Below, piece after piece: positions 10,990 to 22,271 of a stretch of DNA of 64,000 nucleotides (position 1 is the first letter of the stretch; each line of letters starts with the position of its first letter). The DNA lies in NCBI GenBank assembly GCA_037039685.1, contig JAWNGF010000001.1, positions 1,054,001-1,118,000 on the forward strand. The letters are read 5' to 3'. The translations under genes and the position numbers were made by a program. Below the pieces are notes generated by a model. That model was given only the letters and a program-made list of their open reading frames with translations. It made no database searches and was not told where the DNA came from. This stretch comes from Ceratobasidium sp. AG-K. Taxonomy: Eukaryota; Basidiomycota; Agaricomycetes; Cantharellales; Ceratobasidiaceae.

Positions 10990-13421
10990 AACCCCCACTG
11001 GGCAGGAACGCGGGCGAAGGATCTGCTCAACCTCGCAGAAATGAGCCAAACCCTGCTCGCCGGGGCCCCCCTCGCCCTCGACAACCTCGCCCGAGGAACC
11101 AACGCCAGAATAACGAAGCAACACGTGCCGCGCCTAATGAGAATGAAGCCCCTCGTCCCCCTACTAACAATGGCGGCCAACGCCGCAGACGGAATAACAA
11201 CAAAAATAATAATAACAGGACTAACCTTGCGACAAATCCGGCCAATATGCCCAATGCTGCCAATTCCCAGCCCAATAACCGTGGGCAACAGCGCAGACAA
11301 AACAACCCTGCCCCTACGACGAATCCAGCTAACCCGCCACCTAATGCCACGAGCACTGCACCTATTAATCCTGCTACTGGCCAACCGTTTGGTAAACGAG
11401 CGGCCAAACGCATGCGCGCCCAGGCCAGGGCTGCTGAGGCACAACAACGGCAACAAGGGAGCCAGTCAACGACTCAAACAATGACTCAGGCAACGGCTCA
11501 GAAAATGACCCCGACAGTGACTCTGGCGGCGAATCAGACTACGACTCAGACACGCCGCCAGCGCCAACCACAAGCCAACGAACGTAGCACGCGTGCCCCC
11601 ACGGCACAAGGCTCTGGCTCCCAGAGAAACCCGCGTCGGGCATTACCTAATCCACGCGTTCCCATCCGGGCCTCAAATAATATTCAACACACATTCCCCC
11701 GTCAGCAGGATTCTGACTCAACCGCTAACGATACCGCCGATGACTCTCAGCTAGCTCATGTTGCGCAAGCCACCCTAGAGCACCTCAACCGCTTGTCTCT
11801 CGAAGAAAATACGGTCCCGACCCTCATCATGCCTGTCTTTAATTATGACGGCTGGTCGGATGCGTTCATAATCGACGACGCTAGCGCTGGACCCGAAAGT
11901 GATGACGATAGTGATGAAGATACCGAAGTTGGTGCGAACAACCACAGTGATACTAGAACTGAAGACCCCACTGGTACGGATTGCGTTCCGCTCCCACACG
12001 GGTGAATGACAGTAACTCACACAAACTCTTTACATGCTTAGAATCGACGGTCAGACGTCCAGTTGTCACCTCTCCCTGCTCGATTTGCCTTGACGTTCCC
12101 GATGAATACCCAGCTCTTGGTCCTACCGCAAACTGCACCCACGATTCGACTATCTGTGCATCCTGTTTGGCCCAGCATATATCTCATGCCGTTCAATCTC
12201 AGGGCTCGACAACATTGACTTGCCCCGACGCCGAGTGCAGGAAACCCATGGAATACGCGGACGTCATACGGGGTGCAAAAGATGATCAGGCGTGCTTGGA
12301 TAGGTAAGTGCTGTCCCCCGACGTGTATATATGCACTTGAGCTATGTCTTCTGACGCATGAATATGGTATGTTTGCAGATACGAAGCGCTGCTCCTCCGT
12401 CGTATGTTGGAAAATGACCCGAAATTCGTTTGGTGTAAAAACGCAACGTGCGGTTGGGGTCAAGTTCACGATAGCGGAGGTGAGTGATGTGTTTGAGTGT
12501 GTTAGGATACCGTATTTACGTTGCCCCTTAGAATATGCACCTATCGTGATATGTCAAGCTTGTCACGCACGCTCTTGCTTTACGCACGATGTGCCATGGC
12601 ATACCGGCCTCACATGCGAACAGTACACTGCTCAGATGGAAAATAGAGCTGCGGAAGACCGCGCTAGTCAGGAGTATGTTCAACAGAACACCAAAGCATG
12701 CCCGAACAAGAGCTGTGGGCGTAATGTAAGCACCTGCTCCTGATTAGTTTTGCAGGCAGCCAGGATTCACTAACGGTTTCAACCATTAGATCGAGAAAAA
12801 TGATGGATGTGATCATATGACTTGCCGTCTCCCGGCGGGATGTGGACACGAGTTGTAAGTCAACCAAACCTTTCGAAATAATACACGATTTTGTTAAACT
12901 GAGCACCCTCTCGCAGCTGTTGGCTGTGTTTCGCGGACTACGGCCCCATCCGCCAAGAAGGAAACCATCATCACGCCGCTAGCTGCCGGTACTATGCTCC
13001 GATCAACGGCTCCGACCCATTCCAATCGTATTATCTTCGCATGGCAGAGGTCCAGCGCTTGCGACGAGAGCTATATGCACCTCCAGCACATCCCGTACCA
13101 CCCCCAGCACATCCTGCACCACCCCCAGGCCCTTCACAGCGGGATCGTGAACGACAAGCCCGACTTGAAGACTGGTTTCGTCCAGGTCCTCTTAATCCAG
13201 TCGCTCCTCCCCAACCTACCTATCGTCGCGACATGGGGCTTCCTGAGCCCCCCATCCTCCAGCCTACCAACCCGATTCCCAGACGAGCCCCTGGTACTCC
13301 GGCCTTACCCGCTCCCAATCCCTTCCGGGCTCAGCCTCCTCCACTGGCACCTGCCCCCGAGTTGCCTACTCCTGTCCGCTCCTGGTGGAGTTCAGTTTTT
13401 GGTTTTAGCACCAATCCTTGA
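10990..13421 (+). CDS. RBR E3 ubiquitin ligase, copy 1 (N/Q-rich N-terminus)
   Basis: RING1-IBR-RING2 ligases take ubiquitin from an E2 on RING1 and pass it through a cysteine in RING2. The N-terminal 330 or so residues are Asn/Gln/Arg-rich and disordered (NNNKNNNNRTN). RING1 starts at SPCSICLDVPDEYP and ends at TCPDAECRKPMEYADVI. The IBR includes FVWCKNATCGWGQVHDSGG and VICQACHARSCFTHDVPWH. RING2 reads NTKACPNKSCGRNIEK, then NDGCDHMTC, where the first Cys is the expected catalytic residue, and GCGHEFCWLCFADY. A Pro-rich tail ends in SWWSSVFGFSTNP. Introns fall at 11974-12042, 12304-12378, 12480-12530, 12726-12790 and 12856-12916 (approximate). The frame is open back to 10990, but the first exon with the ATG is not resolved; the first in-frame ATG of the main exon is at 11247. 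It is the first of four tandem copies. Confidence 0.85.
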
Positions 13422-13817
13422 ACGTACTCAGCTAATGGTTAACGAATGGCACTAGACGAATTGAGTTAAATTCGGAAGCTTTTTCTCAGTCCGACTGGTG
13501 TATGTTGTACAGAAACAACAATGTATGCTGCGCCAAGTATGGGTATACACTGCCTTTATTCCTATACGACTGGAATCGTATAATAAATAACATTCATGAA
13601 TACTACGTTTATTTTATGTGGCTACTCTAGCGCCCACGGAAGCTAACCGGAATATCCTGTCCTCGAGGCTGAACGCTTTAAGTCTTAGCCTTGTGGCATA
13701 GGCGGCTAGCGAGCACGATTATTGATCTTGTCACAAGCAACCTCAACCCCTCCCCTCGCTCTGACAAGGGAGGGCTTATTGTCAGTTCGGTGGCAATCAA
13801 TACCCAACTTGGGCGAG
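13422..13817. other. Intergenic region between RBR copies 1 and 2
   Basis: No gene is seen. It contains the 3' UTR of copy 1 (AATAAA-like AATAAATAAC near 13583) and the promoter of copy 2. A short GC-rich inverted stretch lies near 13755-13770 (CCTCCCCTCG... AGGGAGGG). Confidence 0.35.
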
Positions 13818-16109
13818 ATGACACGGATTGATCCTTCCCATAGAGCCCGGGGTCAGTAAACCCGGGACGGACCGTTCTTGAACCGAGTTGTGCTTACTCA
13901 CTCACCCGATAGATGCTCAATCACGCATAAACGTGACCAACATTGCGAGTTCAAGCCGCCCTTTACCTCAGGTTCAGGTTCCCTCTCATATATGGCAGCC
14001 ACGTGCAACGCACCACTACCCAGCCAGGACAGGACCCCAAGCCACCCGTACTGGATCTACGTTAAACCAAACCTCAACTTATCCCACCCACCCCCACCAC
14101 GGGAGTAGGGGCGGGGATAGATTACGTGCTTCCAAGTCAAGTTCTGCCAACCCGAGTTCTCATTCCACCGAAGCCCTGCTGATACGCGCTAGCCCACCAT
14201 CCTCGGGCCCATCCTCATCACAAGCACAGGCGCAAAACACACGAGAGTTTCGCCGAGATACATCTCGAATTCCTAGCCAATCTTTATCTAATAACGATGC
14301 CAATCCGTGTCGCTTTCGCCCGTACGATCATCAGGACGTCCGGCGCTCAGATCAGCAGCAACCGAGTACCAATCAAATTAGCGATGACAATCCATTCATA
14401 GATCCAGCGCCTAGACAGCCTGTCACCAGGAGCGTTACAAGTGTTCGAAGAGATAGGGAGGTAGAAGCCGTCGCTTGGCCTTCTCGAGAGGTCGGGGCTC
14501 CGCCACAACACGCTGCTCATTCTTGGGTTAACCATGACCAGCCACTTCCGTATCCTTCACACATTTCAAACCTAATTCCGACTCACCCGGAGCTCGAGCG
14601 CCTGAACGAACAAGCACTCAGCACATTCGAAAGGAGATACGCTTACGCTACACCTACAAGGAATGGCGCTTATGTCAACCGAGAGGAAACAGATCCGTTC
14701 TCTCCTCATGATGTACCAGATGTTGTGCCGAATGCTCACCTACGTCGACAAAAGCGAGTCACTCGTCGCCATACGGAACCTATTGCTAGGGCATCCCCAT
14801 CGTCATCCATGTTCGTTAATGGCAGTGACCGTCACTCAGATGATGATAGTGGAGAGGATAGAAGGCCCGTTGCTATATTACAAGGGCGGGTGCGGTCTAT
14901 GCAACTGGCACCTGAAAGGCTCGTGCATGTACCCGTAGCACCTCAGACTCAACGCAAGAATAGCTTGCCTTGCTCAATTTGCCTTGATGCGCCCGAGGAG
15001 TTCCCTAGTCTCCGGCCTACCTCACGTTGTGAACACGAACCTACAATCTGCACGACTTGTCTCGGGGAATACATATCACACGCTATTCTGTCAGAAGGCT
15101 CGACTACGCTATCTTGTCCAGAGCCCGATTGTAGGCAGGCAATGGAACGTAGTGATATAGTGAGGAGTGTGGGGAATAACTTGGCTTGTGTGGATCGGTG
15201 AGTCGTTTCGAGTGGGTAGAGTATATGCGCATTAACATACCTCGTGGCTGGAAGGTATGAAGCTCTGCTGCTTCGACGAGAGCAAGAGAAGGATCCAAAC
15301 TTTGTTTGGTGTAAGAACGCAGTCTGCGATTGGGGGCAGATTCATAAAAAAGGAGGCAAGTAATGAACCTAACCGACTATGGGTTATCTTGACGAAACTC
15401 TGTATCAGCCAACGCGCCCATTGTTGTTTGTCAAGCCTGTCGCGCAAGGTCATGCTTCACGCACGAAGTACCATGGCACAATGGCCTCACATGCAAACAA
15501 TACAACGCTCAAATTGCAAAGCAAAGGGCAGCAGAGGACGGCGCCAATCAGGTTTACCTGAATCGTTATGTTAAAACTTGTCCCAACACGTCTTGCGGGC
15601 GCCGGGTGAGTCTCCATGGTTACTCATGCGACTCTGTACAGCCAGGGGCTTATCACAAGTGAAAAAAAAACTAGATTGAAAAATCTGAGGGATGCGACCA
15701 TATGACGTGCCGGCGCCCAGCTGGATGTGGCCACGAGTTGTGAGCATACATGTGAAACTCACTGCCGGATTTGGGCTAATACCCGGCTGATAGCTGCTGG
15801 ATATGCCTAGCGGACTATCGTATAATCTTTCAAGAAGGGGGTCATCGTCATGCAACTAGCTGCCAACACTACGTCGCGAGGAACCAAAATTACCTTGAGA
15901 TAGACCCTCCTGACCCTGACTTTCATCCTGACCCTGCACCTGCGGCGCCTACGAGGCGGGTGCTACAGCGACGCACACGCCTCGAACGCATGGGAGCAAC
16001 GTTTCCGCGTCGTCGTACTACCCCTGCCCCACTTGTCCCATTGTTTCCACCTCCTATTCTGCCACCGCCTCGCAGTCAAACGTGGTGGGGCTCACTGTTT
16101 GGTTCATAA
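13818..16109 (+). CDS. RBR E3 ubiquitin ligase, copy 2
   Basis: A short first exon (13818 to about 13859, MTRIDPSHRAR) is joined by a GTCAGT donor to the long exon beginning DAQSRINVTN. The frame is exact and resolves the start. The N-terminal 350 or so residues are Ser/Pro/Arg-rich and disordered, with one conserved-looking segment, LNEQALSTFERRYAY, that has a counterpart in copy 8. RING1 runs from LPCSICLDAPEEFP to PEPDCRQAMERSDIV. The IBR has NFVWCKNAVCDWGQIHKKGG and VCQACRARSCFTHEVPWHN. RING2 has the catalytic-type GCDHMTC and GCGHELCWICLADY. A Pro/Arg-rich tail ends QTWWGSLFGS, closely matching the end of copy 1. Introns inside the RBR module sit at the same places as in copy 1, including one that splits the Phe codon of HEFCW. 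This indicates a tandem duplication. Confidence 0.88.
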
Positions 16110-16215
16110 AATGACGTAACTTGAATTCGATCGGTCGATGAATGTCGATCGGTGTCGTGGGTAGGGGAACGAGTTTCAGCCCAATACCACACAAGTGTCG
16201 ACTTTGTCTTGTAGT

Positions 16216-16790
16216 TTATGCACAGCACCATTCGTAGAAATGTATGCCATGCGGCGATTCCGACCCAAGTGTGTTCTTTGCTTCACCTGCTTCAGCTGTT
16301 ACCGGTTCTGCCAATGTACTCGATAGCATCGATAACATCGGAGGCGGCAGGATCTCATAATCGACCGGTAAGCGCCGAGCGTAAATCATAAACCCTGCGG
16401 CCAACACCACGCCTGCGGGTCTTTCTTGCTTGCCTCGAGGACGCCACAGCGCAACTCTCCGGTTGTACAATGGACCACGCACCCGTTATGCTCACCCCTA
16501 AGATTGGATGGCTCTCCCTGCTCATCTCTGCGCATCGTGCGTTTCGACCAGCATCGCTCCTTGGATGATCAGTCGCATCTATGATCAAGTCGGAAACGAG
16601 GGTGGACGGCTGTGCTCGGACCGCGATGAGAAGCACGGCGGAAAGCAAGGCATTAAGGTCTGGCTGCATGCAGGGCGCTAATTGGGATCCTCAATAAGGC
16701 GAGGACGAGCGCACTCACCTGCCACGATCTTCCTTTCACATCCCTCTTCGCCGGTATGCTACACAGGACCTTCAGTCCACTGGGAAACAT
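16216..16790 (-). CDS. Possible small protein with a hydrophobic segment
   Basis: On the minus strand an ATG at 16790 opens MFPSGLKVLCSIPAKRD. A consensus GTGAGT donor (near 16718) and a GCAG acceptor splice this in frame to PDLNALLSAVLLIAVRAQPS. A second intron (near 16425-16480) joins ITERPAGVVLAAGFMIYARR, and the frame ends at 16216. The product is about 150 residues with one or two hydrophobic stretches and no recognised domain. The splice sites look good, but the first exon overlaps the 5' end of RBR copy 3 on the other strand, so at least one of the two starts may be wrong. No function is assigned. Confidence 0.35.
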
Positions 16791-18720
16791 GCAGTCTGCG
16801 ACATCCTCTGTTGCTCAACTTGGCGGCTTAATGCCAGCTGCAGAGACAATACCCGCACTCGGATTTGCACGGGTTGCCGGCAGCCATGGACCGACACTAG
16901 CGACTCGCCAGCACACGATGCAGGGACCCTCTAACGGACCAAGTGATTCGAGGAGTTACACCACTCAACCGCAACATCGTGAGTGTTCAAGGCTCCAATT
17001 CTTATCCTTACATTCGTCGGCCTGGCTATCACAACACTGACTGCCATCCCAGAACCGCATGCCGCCCATCCATCGACCAGCCCGCCCTCCTCAAGTAGAC
17101 ACCCGTATGCTGGGTTCACTACCGCCTCCCGAGCTTCCAACGCTCGTGCTCCTGCTCGCTCCTCATCTCGGATGGCGGCTGATGATCCGACTCGTCACCA
17201 CCCCTGGGCGCTTAGCTCATCGGGTGCCGCCCCACCACCATCTAGTTCCTTCACCGTGGCCTCGAACAAAGATACACGCACGAATGAACAAAATCCTCCG
17301 GTAATTCAATACGGCGCAAATATCTACAGTGCCCCGCCCAATACCCATGTTCCGGCCTTCCAGCTTAGTCCCCCTCCCAATACACACCCACACGATGTTT
17401 CGCGGAACCAAGGCACCCTCCCGACGTCACGCGCGCCCCCTACCTCTTTGTCGCCAGGGAATGCCACAGGTTTGCATCCCACGAACACTACGGCCACCTT
17501 GAGTCCTCCACCCGCCATCTCCCGGAAACGATCGCCCTCCCCGCTCAAGCTCGATGACGCCGCAATCCCTAGCCGAACGACCCCGGTTCCTCGACAGCCC
17601 AGTAGAAATGGCAAATCTCCGGAACAACGCCAGGCCGTATTTGTCGATTCGCCTATCGATTACTACTCTCGTCTTGACAGTCAGGTGGCCGCCCTCCCGC
17701 CACAGTCGGCAACCTTCCCCAGTGGCCCACTCATGGCTGTCGTCCCGACTCCGGTCAAGCCGGCATTCGAAGAGCCTCAAATAAGGATGTGCGTTGTGTG
17801 CTTTGACCAAGAGCCTGACGTCCGGTTTGCTGCCCGTTGCCCCACGGCCAATTGCCAGCATGGCGCGAGCGTTTGCGTGAATTGCCTGGAGCGGCACATC
17901 CTCATCGCTATCCACCATTCTAGGACTGTGGATATCAAATGCCCACATTCGGGTTGCGGGAAGACTTTGGAGTACCAGGATATATATAGCTCAGTACGGG
18001 ACTGGGGTCAGCTTGTGTAGTACGTCCTGGTATTATGGGGACGCTGATAGTCTGCTGATTACTCTTTATATTATAGCTACGAACAACTCTTGTTACGCCA
18101 GGAGATGGGAAACAATGAGGACTTCGTTTGGTGTAAGAACCCACTCTGCAGGTCTGGACAAGTGCATAAAGGCGGTAGTGAGTAACCCTTTTTCCTCGCC
18201 TCAGGCGTATCTCAATTTGCAATACAGAACATCAGCCGATCGTAGTGTGCACGACGTGCCGCCAGAAATCTTGTTTCGTTCACGAGAGGCCTTGGCATGA
18301 AGGCATGACATGTCATGAATTTGACCAAAAGCTGCGCAAGAACGTGGAGCAGGACACGGCGACTCGGAAGTACCTGGTAGAAAATACCAAGCCGTGCCCC
18401 AAGTGCAAGCGCAAGGTACACACTCAAGTAATGATTGTTGCCTACGGCGACTGACCTTGTCCATGGTTTAGATCGAGCGAAATGGCGGTTGTGATCATAT
18501 GGTGTGTAGGCCACCGGGAGGATGTGGGCACGAATTGTGAGTGAAGGTCCGAGTAGGAAAAACGCACTCGGCTAACCCCGTTTCAACTAGTTGCTGGGAA
18601 TGTTTCGCCGACGGGTCAGGTCACAAACCAAGCTGTAGCAACTACACAGCTGTTTCGAGAGGTCGCCGTCCAAGGCGGAGGACTCAGCTAAACGAGCGAC
18701 CGTACGTACCAGCGGCTTGA
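16756..18720 (+). CDS. RBR E3 ubiquitin ligase, copy 3
   Basis: Exon 1 (16756-16978) ends at a GTGAGT donor, and exon 2 starts at 17053. The N-terminal 330 residues are Ser/Pro/Thr-rich and disordered. RING1 is MCVVCFDQEPDVRFAARCP to CPHSGCGKTLEYQDIY, with an extra CQHGASVCVNCLERHI. The IBR contains FVWCKNPLCRSGQVHKGG and VVCTTCRQKSCFVHERPWH. RING2 is NTKPCPKCKRKIERNGGCDH, then HM(V)C, GCGHEFCWECFADG, keeping the expected catalytic Cys. The tail is short and basic (RGRRPRRRTQLNERPYVPAA) without the WW-FG ending of copies 1 and 2. Splice positions in the module match those of its neighbours. RING1 is the most divergent of the plus-strand copies. The start could instead be the ATG at 16789. Confidence 0.84.
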
Positions 18721-18851
18721 AATCTTCGACGAAAATATGTTATATGTATATCAGATTTGTTTCATATTCCCAGGACTGTGTCTTTCTACTTCGCTGTGTA
18801 ACTATTTATCCACCATCTGTATGCATTATGCACTAAACACTTCTTTGTATC

Positions 18852-19292
18852 TTGGGACTATGCAGAACCAAACACATGCAATATATCGTGCCTTTTTCCC
18901 GCGTGATGGCCCGTCGGATCACTATCCTAATCGGTCGACCTTTGCTCGACTTCACAACGAGGGCACTATATCCGAACTTGCACCCTTGTACTAGACAAAA
19001 AGGTACATTAGTCCCTGTCCTAACCGGAGCAAACACCGCCAACACGCCTGCAGAATTCTTCAAGGCGCGAGTCAGGAATGTTGCTGGCGGGTTCCCCGTG
19101 ACCCTACGTTTCCAGAAAGATAGTGGGGATTAATTGCATAGATTATCCTTATTTTTGGTATGTGGAAGCGTCTCACCTGCGTGCGCGTTCGGCGTGTATC
19201 TGACTCGAGGTTCTGTTACATTCACCGCGGCACCGCCGGTCACAGCCACTTTTGGCCAACTACAAGAGACTTGCACTGTGATAAAACTGTAA
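18852..19292 (+). CDS. Possible small gene between RBR copies 3 and 4
   Basis: An open frame from 18852 (or from the ATG at about 18904, MARRITILIGRPLLDF) runs through VPVLTGANTANTPAEFFKAR and NVAGGFPVTLRFQKD to a stop near 19131. A second open piece, ACAFGVYLTRGSVTFTAAPP, ends at TAA 19290-19292 and could be its last exon. I could not find a splice that joins the two in a clean frame. The minus strand is also partly open. No family is recognised. It may be a real beta-rich small protein or chance. Confidence 0.22.
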
Positions 19293-19353
19293 CTTACGTC
19301 GTGCTCGGGCTTCAAGTGACACTGCGTCCATCATAGGGTCAGACATCAAAACT

Positions 19354-20564
19354 ATGGCCGCCGCTGTACGACGACCCGTAGCGACGCCCCCTAGTCTTGG
19401 CCTACCTCGACCTCGATATGCTAGCGTTATCACCATTGACACCGCCCCCGCTTCGTTCGGTCTAGCCACTCGCGCAACCTCGCTACCAGACCACTACAAC
19501 TCCCATCACAACTCCAATGCCGTCGACAGCAATGACACACAATTTGCAGTGGTTTACCAGCGCTCTCGACGAGAAGAAGATGTATCTAATCATACCTCAT
19601 CCTACAATACCGACGCCGAGCTTCGATGTCTTATCTGCTTCGAGCCCAAGCCTTTTGCAAGCCGAACTACACCACGCTGCACCCACGATTCGCGCGTATG
19701 CGACGACTGTCTAGCGCGACATGTCCAAATATCAGTATGTGACCGTGGCTTTACGAACGTAACTTGTCCTGTGCTTTCTTGTCGGGAAGTCTTGCAATAT
19801 GAGGATCTAAGAGCAGTTGTAAAGGACCAGGATGTGTTTGCTCGGTAAGCGCCTTGGCATTCAATTTACTGGCTCTTGGCTCACGAGCGAGCGTGTATTC
19901 CCAGGTACGAGCGATTATTACTTCGGAGAACTCTCGACAAGGTCCCCAATTTTGTCTGGTGCAAGAATCCAGCTTGTTCGTCTGGCCAAATTCACGACCA
20001 GGATTGTAAGCTCGAAGATGTATCAGCATTATTGGAGTTTTCTCACGACACTTGCCCTCCTAGCGTTATGTCCGACCGTTAGGTGTAAGGCATGCAAGGC
20101 GGAGACCTGCTTCGATCACGACGTGCCGTGGCACACGGGGATCACCTGTGTTGAATATGAAGCCAAGATGAAGCACAGTGCTCAAGCTAGCAAGTATCGG
20201 GCGAGCGAAAACTATATATCCAAGAACACCAAGGCTTGTCCCAATTGTAAACGGATGGTATGTCAGCTTCAGTCGGCTTGGCTTATGTGCTTATTTATGT
20301 GGATTCTAGATCGAGAAAGCACACGGATGTGACCATATGACGTGTATGGAGCCGATGGGTTGTGGTCACGAATTGTAAGCACGAGTTGCTCAAGGAGATT
20401 TATAAACTGAAACATGGATTTAACTCAGTTGTTGGTGTTGTTTGGCTGATTACAAACGCATTCATGAACAAGGAAATCACTATCACAAACGCAGGTGTCG
20501 TCATTATGACAGTAGGTTGAAGCTCGCTTTGAAGAGGGCTCTTGTTTGGATTCTCCGACTGTAA
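19354..20564 (+). CDS. RBR E3 ubiquitin ligase, copy 4 (short)
   Basis: This is the shortest plus-strand copy, with an N-terminus of only about 85 residues before RING1 (LRCLICFEPKPFASRTTP). The first intron follows DQDVFAR. The IBR shows NFVWCKNPACSSGQIHDQD and VRCKACKAETCFDHDVPWH. RING2 reads NTKACPNCKRM, then IEKAHGCDHMTC and GCGHEFCWCCLADYKRIHEQ, so the expected catalytic Cys and all zinc ligands seen in copies 1 and 2 are kept. It ends in a Lys/Arg/Leu-rich tail (LKLALKRALVWILRL) at TAA 20562-20564, without the WW-FG ending. The ATG at 19354 (MAAAVRRPVATPPS) is the only good start in the exon. Confidence 0.88.
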
Positions 20565-20798
20565 GCTATGTACTATTTTTGGATCGTGTTAGGGCCGTTG
20601 CTCAGTATGTGCTATGCGTATCGCTTTGAGAAACATGTATATATGTTATTTCCTTTTATGTACATTACGCCAGTTATCTGTATCACTTTAGTTCCAATAT
20701 GATCTGATGAATACATGGAGAGGAGCACAGTGAGAACAGGTTATAACAAGCTACCCAAGTTGCACGCAGGAAGTGCGCTTGAATGCACAGATGGGGGT

Positions 20799-21260
20799 CT
20801 AGGCACCAGCCGATCGTGCGAATCGCGGTGTTCTGGCCGGGCACTGGCGAGATACACGTAGAGTTTCGGACGTACGGCAGCCGATGAATTCCATAATGAA
20901 TTCCAGATGGTTGGTTTGTACCTGTAGTGTCACGGTATCTGGATCGGACGAAAAGGTCATAAGTTTGTGACTCTTGGTGGAAATTCGAGACGGGAGATTA
21001 ACGAGGCGGGTGAGGACAAGGCCGACAAATATTTTGACAATATTATCGGGCGTCATCAAGCCGTAATGCCCGCTGGCCGAGTTATATGCTTCCATATAAG
21101 GTAACACAATGCTGACTGAGCCTATTCCATATTGAGTGTGGGCAATGAGCACGCCATCGCTGACGAAGGCCGACGGGGGGAATACAGGAAATTTGTGGGG
21201 GTTGGGAGCGCAATATATAAATGGTGGACTGGAGCATTCGGATATCACCCCACTCACCAC
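20799..21260 (-). CDS. Unsupported open frame of up to 153 codons
   Basis: A minus-strand open frame faces MET16; its part downstream of an internal ATG near 21106 reads like an ordinary protein (MEAYNSASGHYGLMTPDNIV). It has no domain I recognise and overlaps the MET16 promoter, including its TATA box. I list it only because it fills an otherwise empty 760-base interval; chance is the more likely explanation. Confidence 0.18.
   Translation of the reverse strand: MVSGVISECSSPPFIYCAPNPHKFPVFPPSAFVSDGVLIAHTQYGIGSVSIVLPYMEAYNSASGHYGLMTPDNIVKIFVGLVLTRLVNLPSRISTKSHKLMTFSSDPDTVTLQVQTNHLEFIMEFIGCRTSETLRVSRQCPARTPRFARSAGA
21214..21221 (+). promoter_or_regulatory. TATA box of MET16
   Basis: TATATAAA lies 105 bases before the MET16 ATG, followed by a pyrimidine-rich stretch with three CCACTC/ACTCCGAATT-type short repeats just before the start. 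Confidence 0.6.
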
Positions 21261-21325
21261 TCCGAATTTACTACACCCAACTACACTCCTCCGAATTCAC
21301 TACTGTACTTCTCGTTAATCTGAAA

Positions 21326-22271
21326 ATGACTGTAGAACACGTAGAGCTCCCTTTGAGCCAAGCTCAGCTTGATGAGATCAACAAACGGCTTCGCAGCGAG
21401 TCTCCTCAGGGTATCCTTACCTGGGCAGTCACCCACCTTCCCAACCTCTATCAGACGACTGCGTTCGGGCTCACCGGACTGGCGGCGACCGATATGCTTG
21501 CTAAAATCACACCTTCCCCACCGGCGCTCATCTTTGTCAATACTCTTTACCACTTCCAAGAGACTCTCGATCTGGCAAACGAGGTGCAACGCCGATATGG
21601 AACCCCCATGCACGTCTTTCGCCCCGAGGGGGCCGAGACTACGGAAGACTTCGAGCGCCTTTATGGCCAAAAACTATGGGAGACTGACGAACCTCGGTAT
21701 GACTATCTCGTCAAGGTAAGCGTCTCATGGCCGCCCCTCGACCAAGCCAAACTAATCCAACTCCCAGGTCGAGCCCGCACGCCGAGCATACCGCGAACTA
21801 AACGTCCAGGCAGTCATTACCGGTCGACGAGCCACGCAAGGAGCCGATCGTGCTAATCTCCAGCCGGTCGAAGTCGATTCAACTGGCCTAGTCAAGGTCA
21901 ATCCTCTGTTCGCATGGACATTTGCACAAGTCAAGTCCTACGTCGATGAGCATAATGTTCCCCGCAATGTGCTGCTCTCGCAAGGTTATAAGAGTATAGG
22001 AGACTGGCACTCGACCATAAAAAGTGGCGACGGCGACGCTGGCGAGCGCGCTGGTCGCTGGGCTGGCAAGCAAAAGACCGAGTGTGGGCTGCATGAGGAT
22101 TACTTCAAATTGAAGCTTTTGGCGATGAAGAAACAGGTCAGTGGTTTCGTTCAGCGTTCGTGTATGGCGTTACTAACCGACCGACAGAGGGAAGAAGAAC
22201 TCCGACTTCGGGATGAGTCGAGGGCGGACATCGAGCCAGTATCATCCACAGTTGTCGCTGCGACTTCATAA
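21326..22271 (+). CDS. MET16: Phosphoadenylyl-sulfate (PAPS) reductase
   Basis: Reduces PAPS to sulfite and PAP with thioredoxin, the third step of assimilatory sulfate reduction. Three exons (21326-21715, 21768-22136, 22188-22271) give 280 residues, the usual size for fungal Met16. Visible family features are the nucleotide-binding region TTAFGLTGLAATDML, the phosphate-loop area ending in ALIFVNTLYHFQETLDL, VEPARRAYRELN, VITGRRATQGADR, VNPLFAWTFAQVKSYVDEHN, and the catalytic C-terminal motif KTECGLHEDY with its single cysteine. A charged tail (REEELRLRDESR) follows. The start gives MTVEHVELPLSQ. It is a stand-alone gene with its own TATA box, unrelated to the RBR genes on either side. Confidence 0.96.

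Noticed and set aside
16983..17060. A plausible signal peptide (MFKAPILILTFVGLAITTL) at the head of RBR copy 3
   Set aside because: It lies inside an intron with a consensus GTGAGT donor at 16979 and a CCCAG acceptor at 17052; splicing joins the upstream exon in frame, and a secreted RBR ligase would be unexpected.
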